From Bacteroidota bacterium (GTDB taxonomy: Bacteria > Bacteroidota > Bacteroidia > Flavobacteriales_E > Vicingaceae), in NCBI GenBank assembly GCA_016183805.1, contig JACPDX010000014.1:1-34825 (forward strand): DNA of 34,825 nt, given 5' to 3'. The position numbers and the translations under genes are program-made. Shown here in pieces: positions 28,485-34,825 of the stretch (the first letter of the stretch is position 1; each line of letters opens with the position of its first letter). The notes beneath the pieces are model-generated. The model was not told where the DNA came from and searched no databases. It worked only from the letters and a program-made list of their open reading frames with translations.

Positions 28485-30995
28485 ATGAACAGTTTTTACT
28501 ATTTATTTATGGTTGGATTTAAATTTATTTTTGTTTCACTATTTGTTCTAACCAGCAATTTGGTGTTATCTCAAAATATTGGGGTACTGTCTGCTCCTAG
28601 CCCAGTTTCTGGATGCGAATTATCCAACAATGAGCTAGTTACAATTGTTGTGTTCAATTATGGAAGCTCATTTAGCGGATCATTTGAGGTGAGCTATCAA
28701 ATTAACGGAGGAGTTCCTGTTACTAATACAGTTACACTTTCGCCCTTTCCCTCAACATCTACTTATGCATATACTTTTTCTGCTTTGGCTGATTTGTCAA
28801 TACCTGGAACTTACAATTTTACCTTCTATACTAATCTGGTTGGAGATATAAACCCGAGTAACGATACGTTGAGTAACATCATCGTAGTTTCAGACCCGTT
28901 TACAAATGGTGGAACTGTTGATTCTAACCAATCTGTTTGTGTCAGTGGTAATAATGGAGTGTTAAATTTATTATCATCAGTAGGAAATACGCAGTTTTGG
29001 CAAAATTCAATTAATGGTGGCTCTTCCTGGAGTAACATAGCTAATACTACAAATTCACAAAACTTTATGAATATCACACAAGAAACATGGTACAGAGCTC
29101 TTGTAAAGAGTGGTTTATGCCCTGTTGATACTTCATCTATTGCCATTATTAGTGTTGACTCAACAACAATAGGCGGCTCAATATCGGGAGGCACAACAGT
29201 TTGTGTTCCACCAAACAATGGTACATTAACCTTATCGGGAGAAAGAGGCACCATATTGGATTGGGAATTCTCTTCTAATGGGGGTGGGGCATGGAATAGT
29301 CTTTCAAACAATTTAAATACTTACAATATTATCAATCAACCTTCCACTTACTTATACCGTGCATTAATACAAAACGGAAGTTGCCAAATTCAATATTCTG
29401 ACACTGCTGAGGTTATTGTTTTGAGTGGTGCTATAGGAGGCTTGTTATCACCTGCATCACAAACTGTATGTACGGGAACTAACTCAGGAAACATTACGCT
29501 CTCCGGATATGCAGGAACTGTTTCCTCTTGGGAACAATCTACAACCAACGGTGCATCGTGGATGCCAATTGCAAACAGCTCAAATTCTCAAGGGTTTACT
29601 AACCTGACACAAGAAACATGGTATAGAGCAATTGTTATTGATTGTAATGTCGATACATCATCTATTGCCAAAATTTTTATTGAAACACTCCCTGTTGGAG
29701 GTACTTTAACACCTGATGAAACTGTTTGTATTAGTTCAAACTCAGGCAGTATTTCTCTAACCGGAGAAAGTGGAAATATTATTGATTGGGAATTTTCTAC
29801 AAATGGAGGAAGTTCATGGTCGTCGTTGAGTAATATCACGAACAGTTATAATTATAATAATTTAACTGTTTCAACAATGTATAGAGTAATTGTTAGTAAT
29901 GGTTCTTGTTCAAATGTATATTCTGATACAACTATAATTACAGTAGATAATTTAGCTGATGCAGGAACGATTACTGCACCAACGAATGTTTGTATATTAG
30001 AAAATTCAGGTGTTCTAACCACAACCGGAACAATCGGAACTATTTTAGACTGGGAAAGTTCAATCAATGGTGGATTATCGTGGACATCAACAAGTAATAC
30101 AAGCAACACCAATCCATTTACCAATTTAGCTCAAACAACATGGTTTCGTGTAATAACCAATAATGGTGTTTGTCCAAACGATACTGCCCAATATTTAATA
30201 ACAGTTGATGATGCTTCAAATACAAATATTTTATATACTTCGGATAGTGTTTGTGTTAATTCTTCAGGAATCAATTATTTAAGTGGATATGTTGGAAATA
30301 TTACAGGATGGGAAATAACCACCAACAATGGTTTAACATGGAATCCAATAGCAATTACTTCAGATACCATTAGTTATGTTGTTACAACTACTTCTATTGG
30401 TTATAGAACTTTCGTGAAAAATGGTACCTGTCCAATAGACACCTCTAACACCATTACTATTGATGTTTTTCCTTTCAATATTACAACCAGTAACGACACG
30501 ATAATTGATTTGGGAAGTAGTGCAACTATTTATGCGACAGGGGGAGTGTTTTATAATTGGACACCAAGTTCAACCTTAGTTTCCCCAAATAATGCTTCTA
30601 CTATTGCCAATCCAAGCACTACAACAAACTATTTGGTGTCGATAATTGATGCCCACGGATGTTTATATACCGATAGTGTTTTGGTAAGCGTTGTTATTCC
30701 AATAATTAAAGACACTTCAAACATTTCCGAAATAGTTATTGCAGACCTTATTACAGCAAATGGAGATGGATATAATGATACTTGGAACATTATAGGAATT
30801 GAGAATTATCCTGATTCTAAGGTAATGGTTTTTAATACTTCAGGAAATTTAGTTTATGAATCGTCTAACTACATAAATGATTGGAAGGGAACTTGGAGGG
30901 GCAACCAATTGCCTGATGGAACGTATTATTATTTAGTAGAAATATTTGGTGAAACCAGCACTAGAAAAGGCTTTTTAACCATTGTATCCCAATAA
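28485..30995 (+). CDS. T9SS type B surface protein with six approximately 85-aa repeats
   Basis: An 836-aa secreted protein. The signal peptide ends near LVLSQ; ATG 28485 is used, but ATG 28509 would also give a good signal. After an N-terminal CARDB/Ig-like domain there are six repeats of about 85 residues (about 145-660), each with the pattern 'VC...NSG.L.L.G..G.I..WE.S.NGG.SW..ISN' and then 'YRA.V.NG.C'. An Ig/PKD-like segment (about 665-735) follows. The C-terminal domain with 'ITANGDGYNDTWNIIGIENYP', 'VMVFNTSGNLVYE' and 'LPDGTYYYLVEI' is the gliding-motility-associated type B sorting signal, which directs export by the T9SS and surface attachment. PorP/SprF follows at once, as is typical for type B cargo. 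It is probably an adhesin. Confidence 0.9.
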   Translation: MNSFYYLFMVGFKFIFVSLFVLTSNLVLSQNIGVLSAPSPVSGCELSNNELVTIVVFNYGSSFSGSFEVSYQINGGVPVTNTVTLSPFPSTSTYAYTFSALADLSIPGTYNFTFYTNLVGDINPSNDTLSNIIVVSDPFTNGGTVDSNQSVCVSGNNGVLNLLSSVGNTQFWQNSINGGSSWSNIANTTNSQNFMNITQETWYRALVKSGLCPVDTSSIAIISVDSTTIGGSISGGTTVCVPPNNGTLTLSGERGTILDWEFSSNGGGAWNSLSNNLNTYNIINQPSTYLYRALIQNGSCQIQYSDTAEVIVLSGAIGGLLSPASQTVCTGTNSGNITLSGYAGTVSSWEQSTTNGASWMPIANSSNSQGFTNLTQETWYRAIVIDCNVDTSSIAKIFIETLPVGGTLTPDETVCISSNSGSISLTGESGNIIDWEFSTNGGSSWSSLSNITNSYNYNNLTVSTMYRVIVSNGSCSNVYSDTTIITVDNLADAGTITAPTNVCILENSGVLTTTGTIGTILDWESSINGGLSWTSTSNTSNTNPFTNLAQTTWFRVITNNGVCPNDTAQYLITVDDASNTNILYTSDSVCVNSSGINYLSGYVGNITGWEITTNNGLTWNPIAITSDTISYVVTTTSIGYRTFVKNGTCPIDTSNTITIDVFPFNITTSNDTIIDLGSSATIYATGGVFYNWTPSSTLVSPNNASTIANPSTTTNYLVSIIDAHGCLYTDSVLVSVVIPIIKDTSNISEIVIADLITANGDGYNDTWNIIGIENYPDSKVMVFNTSGNLVYESSNYINDWKGTWRGNQLPDGTYYYLVEIFGETSTRKGFLTIVSQ

Positions 30996-30996
30996 T

Positions 30997-32088
30997 ATGA
31001 GAAAAACAATTTACATATTATTTATTTCAGTTGGCTTGCTTCCTGTTTTTACTTTTGGACAGGAATTACCTTTGTTTTCTAATTATACTGTAAATCCATT
31101 AATTTACAACCCTGCAAATGCCGGACAAAGTAATGATATTCAAACATTTTTACACCAAAGAACACAATGGACAGGTTTTAAAGGGTCTCCGGTAAGTCAT
31201 TTGTTAACTATGTCGGCTCCGTTAACAAAAATTAATTCCGGTATTGGCATAAGTGTTCAAAATGATCAACGTGGTCTTTTTAACACCTTAATAGGTTCTG
31301 TAAAATATGCTTATCACGCAAAAATAAACCAACAATCCCGATTAAGTTTAGGTGTGGGCATAGATGTTCAAAATCGTTTGTTAAGAATTGGTGAATCAAC
31401 GGTTAGGGATGTCGATGACCCTTTATTAAATAACGGTTCGTTATCAGAAACATTTATGGACGCCTCTTTTGGTATAGAATATCATTTCTTAAATAAATTA
31501 TCTATTGGCTTAAGCGCTCCTCAACTTCTCAAAGGTAATGGAGGAGGTGACTTTTATGTTAAAAATTCCAGATATTTTATTAGTCAGATCTCTTATATGT
31601 TTGAAGTATCTTCTTCTAAAAACATTAAACTCCAACCGTTAGTTTTAGCCAGATATTCAAACAACATTCCGTTACAATACGATATAAATGCTTTATTACA
31701 CTATAAAGATATGTTTATGATTGGTACAGGTTATAGAAGTAATTACGCGTTAAATTTTCATGCCGGAGTGGTGTTAAAAAATTTAACATTTAGGTATGTG
31801 TACGATTTTGCAACTGTAAATTCAAATTTGAATTCCGGATTAAGTCATGAAATTACGCTGGGTTATACGTTTGGACTAAATAAAAAAGAGCCGGTGATAT
31901 TACCCCAAGAAGATACTATGGTTGAAGAGGAAGAACCTCTTTCAGCAGATAAAATTAGAGCAATATTAAACTTATTAATTGATGAATATTTTGAATCGGG
32001 TAATAACAATCCCGAAGAACTTAAGAAAGTAGAATTATTAAAAGAAACTATCTTCAATTTATTGGATAGTATGGATAAGAAAGAATAG
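30997..32088 (+). CDS. PorP/SprF family type IX secretion protein
   Basis: PorP/SprF proteins are outer-membrane components that help T9SS deliver and anchor type B cargo. I start at 30997 (MRKTIYILFISVGLLPV), one base after the stop of the upstream cargo gene; this gives a clean signal peptide ending near FGQ. The family start is clear: 'LPLFSNYTVNPLIYNPANAGQS', then 'LHQRTQWTGFKGSP' and 'TMSAPL'. Beta-barrel strands alternate to about residue 295. A C-terminal extension of about 65 residues (EDTMVEEEEPLSADKI... to DSMDKKE) is acidic and helical and is not part of the usual barrel. The next gene begins 4 bp after the stop, so all three are probably co-transcribed. Confidence 0.92.
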   Translation: MRKTIYILFISVGLLPVFTFGQELPLFSNYTVNPLIYNPANAGQSNDIQTFLHQRTQWTGFKGSPVSHLLTMSAPLTKINSGIGISVQNDQRGLFNTLIGSVKYAYHAKINQQSRLSLGVGIDVQNRLLRIGESTVRDVDDPLLNNGSLSETFMDASFGIEYHFLNKLSIGLSAPQLLKGNGGGDFYVKNSRYFISQISYMFEVSSSKNIKLQPLVLARYSNNIPLQYDINALLHYKDMFMIGTGYRSNYALNFHAGVVLKNLTFRYVYDFATVNSNLNSGLSHEITLGYTFGLNKKEPVILPQEDTMVEEEEPLSADKIRAILNLLIDEYFESGNNNPEELKKVELLKETIFNLLDSMDKKE

Positions 32089-32092
32089 TAAC

Positions 32093-34825
32093 ATGAGATT
32101 AATAATTTACATATCATTTTTACTACTGCTTTTTGTTGGATTATTACCAGATAAATTGAGTGCACAATGTGACCCCAATACACCTACATTTACTGTTGAT
32201 TTAACAGGAAACCCTCAAGGAACCTGGATTAGTCCGGCTGTAAAAAGAGAAGATGATTGCTGTGGTGGAGGTGCAGGTTTTACAAATTGTGTATTGTTTA
32301 TTATTACTTTAGATCCGGATGCAGAAGGAATATCACTGGATTTATATTCCGGTGCTAATGGTAATGCCTTTGAATATGCTGTGAATTGTGGGGTAACCAC
32401 TGATGCAGGAGATCCAATTTGTTTAACAGGAGTCGGACCACATACTGTAACCATGTGTAAAAGTGGGGGGGATATTAGTCAATACATTGTTACATCACTG
32501 GCAATACCGAACGTAACTACCTCAACTTATGTCAATAACGGTTGCTCAAGTGATATTAATACAACAGGATACGTCGAATCCTCCATTCAATGGACATCGA
32601 TTGCACCGGGCAATAATGGGGATTGGAATTATTACCTCGATTGCATTTCCGGTTGCGATACTGTAACAGTTACTCCTTCTGACTCATTATTTCCTCCATT
32701 CATAGATTATCAAGTTTGTGGTAACCCAATGGGTGGTTGTGCCATAATTACAGTTTGTGATACGGTTCGTGTATTTTTTAATCCCACACTAAATGCTGAA
32801 ATTAATCCCAACCCGGCTATTATGTGCCCCGGAGATACAAGTATAGATTTAACTGTAAGCACATCAGGTGGATCTCCTCCGTTCACTTACCAATGGAGTA
32901 ATTTAGAGACCACACCAACAATAAGTGTTGGTCCGGGGAATTATACGGTCGTTATTAGTGATTTATCGGATTGTCCTCCAAAAGCTGTTTCCCAACTGGT
33001 AACACAAATACCGGGAACGATAAGTACCAATGCAGGACAGGATACTATTGTTTGTTCAGTGGAAACATCTGTTCAACTACATGGTAGTCAAACTGGTGGG
33101 ACAGGTGGTGTATGGTCGGGAGGAACAAACACCTTTAGTCCAAATAATGCTGATCTAAATGCTATATATTATCCCTCTGCTGCAGAAATAGCTTCCGGTT
33201 CGGTAGACTTGTATCTAACCAATTCAGGAACAGGTAATTGTCCTGCTACGACGGATACCGTTAAAATAAATTTTGTAAATTTCCAAGGTACAAATACCAT
33301 TACTCCTATTAGTGCAGCTTGTTTTGGTGCCTCTTCGGGTAGTGCAACTATTTCAACAGTTGGAGCTACAAATCCATACCTTTATTCCTGGAATACTACT
33401 CCGGTTCAAACCGGAAATACGGCATCAAATATTCCAAATGGATCATATACCGTAGATGTAACAGATGGGAACGGATGTATTATAGAAGAAAATTTCACCA
33501 TAGCTCAACCACAACCGCTTACAGCCACTTATGTTGCTACAAATACCTCTTGTTTTTTTGGAAACAATGGTTCAGCCTATGTTACCCCGTTTGGAGGAAC
33601 TGCTCCTTACACCTATTCATGGGCACCTTCAGGTGGTACCGATTCTGTAGCAACCGGACTTTCAGCCGGGACATATGATGTTACCATTACAGATTTTAAT
33701 AATTGCGATACCACCATTAGTATTACTATAAGCCAACCACCTGTTTTAGTTTCTTCCATCTCAAATATAACTCATGTTCAATGTTTTGGGAACAGTACAG
33801 GTCAAGCTACTGTAAATGTCTTTGGAGGCACACCCGGATATACGTATGCCTGGACTCCAAGTGGTGGGAATGCACCTACTGCTATTGGATTAGCTGCGGG
33901 AACATACAATATAACAGTAACAGATTCGAAAGGGTGTCAATCTATTGCAAATGTGGTAATTAACCAGCCACCAGCCAGCCTGAGTGCCACTCAAAGCCAA
34001 ACTGAAGTAAGTTGTTTTGGGGGCAATAATGGTACTGCAGGTGTTGTAGTTGCCGGTGGTTCTCCACCTTATTCATACAGTTGGAGTCCTTCTGGTGACA
34101 CAACAAATTCAGTAGTGGGATTACAAGCAGGGATTCATACCGTAACAATATCTGATACCGGTAGTTGTACTTTACCAAAAACATTTACTATTACTCAACC
34201 AACAGATTTAGTAGCTTCTCCAACTTTTACCAGTTCTACATGTGGACTATCAAATGGTTCAATGAACGCTAATACCTCCGGAGGAACTCCCGGGTATACT
34301 TATTTATGGTCAACCGGTGATACAACAGCAAATATTGCAAATGTTTCTGCTGGTACCTATTCTATTGTTGTAACTGATAATAACAACTGTACTGATTCTA
34401 CCACAGTAATAGTAACAAATGCGACACCTCCTTTAGTTGCCTCAATAAATGCTTCAACCAATGTTTCGTGTTTTGGTGGAAATGATGGAACAGCCACAGT
34501 AACAGTAACTGGCGGTACTGCAAACTTTAATTATACCTGGGCCCCAATTGGGGGAAATGGTGTAATTGGAACAAATTTAATTGCAGATGATTACTTGGTT
34601 ACTGTTACAGATGTTAATGGTTGTACAGATACTTCTACGGTAACTATAACTGAACCGGTAGCACCTCTTACCATTTCTCTAGCCCAAACCAATGTAAGTT
34701 GTAATGGGGGAACAAATGGACAAGCAATAGTAACGCCATCAGGAGGGACACCAAATTATACATATTTATGGAGCAATGCCGATGCTGATTCCATTGCCGG
34801 AAATCTTGCTGCAAATACCTATACA
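32093..34825 (+). CDS. SprB-repeat surface protein (gliding adhesin-like), 5' part
   Basis: The frame is open from ATG 32093 to the window end (911 codons) and continues beyond. A signal peptide (cleaved near LSAQ) is followed by a Cys-rich region of about 230 residues with 'REDDCCGGGAGFTNCVLFI', 'ICLTGVGPHTVTMCKSGG' and 'CISGCDTV'. SprB-type repeats of about 66 residues follow: one divergent unit near 32825 and seven in series from about 33317 to the end. Each has 'CFGGNNGTA', 'GGTPPYTYSW' and 'AGTY.VTVTD..GC' elements, the last cut by the window. SprB is the mobile gliding adhesin of Flavobacterium and is partnered with SprF. Here the PorP/SprF gene is upstream, not downstream. The sorting domain lies outside the window. 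Confidence 0.9.
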   Translation, partial: MRLIIYISFLLLLFVGLLPDKLSAQCDPNTPTFTVDLTGNPQGTWISPAVKREDDCCGGGAGFTNCVLFIITLDPDAEGISLDLYSGANGNAFEYAVNCGVTTDAGDPICLTGVGPHTVTMCKSGGDISQYIVTSLAIPNVTTSTYVNNGCSSDINTTGYVESSIQWTSIAPGNNGDWNYYLDCISGCDTVTVTPSDSLFPPFIDYQVCGNPMGGCAIITVCDTVRVFFNPTLNAEINPNPAIMCPGDTSIDLTVSTSGGSPPFTYQWSNLETTPTISVGPGNYTVVISDLSDCPPKAVSQLVTQIPGTISTNAGQDTIVCSVETSVQLHGSQTGGTGGVWSGGTNTFSPNNADLNAIYYPSAAEIASGSVDLYLTNSGTGNCPATTDTVKINFVNFQGTNTITPISAACFGASSGSATISTVGATNPYLYSWNTTPVQTGNTASNIPNGSYTVDVTDGNGCIIEENFTIAQPQPLTATYVATNTSCFFGNNGSAYVTPFGGTAPYTYSWAPSGGTDSVATGLSAGTYDVTITDFNNCDTTISITISQPPVLVSSISNITHVQCFGNSTGQATVNVFGGTPGYTYAWTPSGGNAPTAIGLAAGTYNITVTDSKGCQSIANVVINQPPASLSATQSQTEVSCFGGNNGTAGVVVAGGSPPYSYSWSPSGDTTNSVVGLQAGIHTVTISDTGSCTLPKTFTITQPTDLVASPTFTSSTCGLSNGSMNANTSGGTPGYTYLWSTGDTTANIANVSAGTYSIVVTDNNNCTDSTTVIVTNATPPLVASINASTNVSCFGGNDGTATVTVTGGTANFNYTWAPIGGNGVIGTNLIADDYLVTVTDVNGCTDTSTVTITEPVAPLTISLAQTNVSCNGGTNGQAIVTPSGGTPNYTYLWSNADADSIAGNLAANTYT

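Noticed and set aside
28826-29311. Long minus-strand ORFs opposite the repeat protein (also 29588-29839, 29852-30124)
   Set aside because: They mirror the repeat structure of the plus-strand gene in another frame and have no protein-like composition of their own.

Overview
The window is a piece of an AT-rich chromosome from a member of the phylum Bacteroidota, most likely a Flavobacteriales-type marine or freshwater organism. The evidence is a long (317 aa) NusB, promoters of the TTG/TTTG...TAnnTTTG type, few Shine-Dalgarno sequences, a type IX secretion (T9SS) type B C-terminal domain beside a PorP/SprF protein and a SprB-repeat adhesin, a PorE-like OmpA protein, a DUF4197 lipoprotein and a four-helix-bundle (S23-type) protein.

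Layout. 1-4970 is housekeeping: the end of a CAP-domain protein, nusB, a leucine-dehydrogenase-type enzyme, an MsbA-like ABC exporter, and rplS with a clear promoter and terminator. 4975-7700 looks like acquired cassette DNA: a nested switch-like hairpin, an SdiA-regulated-type propeller lipoprotein, a YitT transporter, a 126-bp imperfect palindrome resembling an integron attC site, a cluster of three hairpins and a small ORF without an ATG. 7702-14610 carries cinA, a DUF4197 lipoprotein, a NUDIX hydrolase, a GT-C type membrane protein, etfB-etfA and a bifunctional nuclease. 14615-19702 holds a 14-bp tandem array, recG with an in-frame insert, a HARE-HTH/PD-(D/E)xK protein and a NupG-like transporter. 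19746-24716 (minus strand) carries an L,D-transpeptidase, a short-chain dehydrogenase, the PorE-like protein and a TPR protein. 24838-28089 has prmC, tRNA-Gly(GCC), tRNA-Leu(UAA), a four-helix-bundle protein, a secreted protein, a small ORF and a one-domain DEAD-like protein. 28485 to the end is a T9SS surface locus: a repeat protein with a type B sorting domain, PorP/SprF, and a SprB-repeat protein that runs off the window.

The strongest unusual signal is in recG. A 441-bp element (exactly 147 codons) with terminal inverted repeats encodes a DUF559 (Vsr-like PD-(D/E)xK) nuclease domain. It sits in frame between helicase motif II (DEQH) and motif III (TATP); removing it leaves a 700-residue RecG. 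It looks like a selfish, nuclease-carrying element that persists by being translated inside a housekeeping gene. Other notable signals are the attC-like palindrome, word arrays in many 5' leaders that read in the sense of the downstream gene, and one such word that has become part of a signal peptide.
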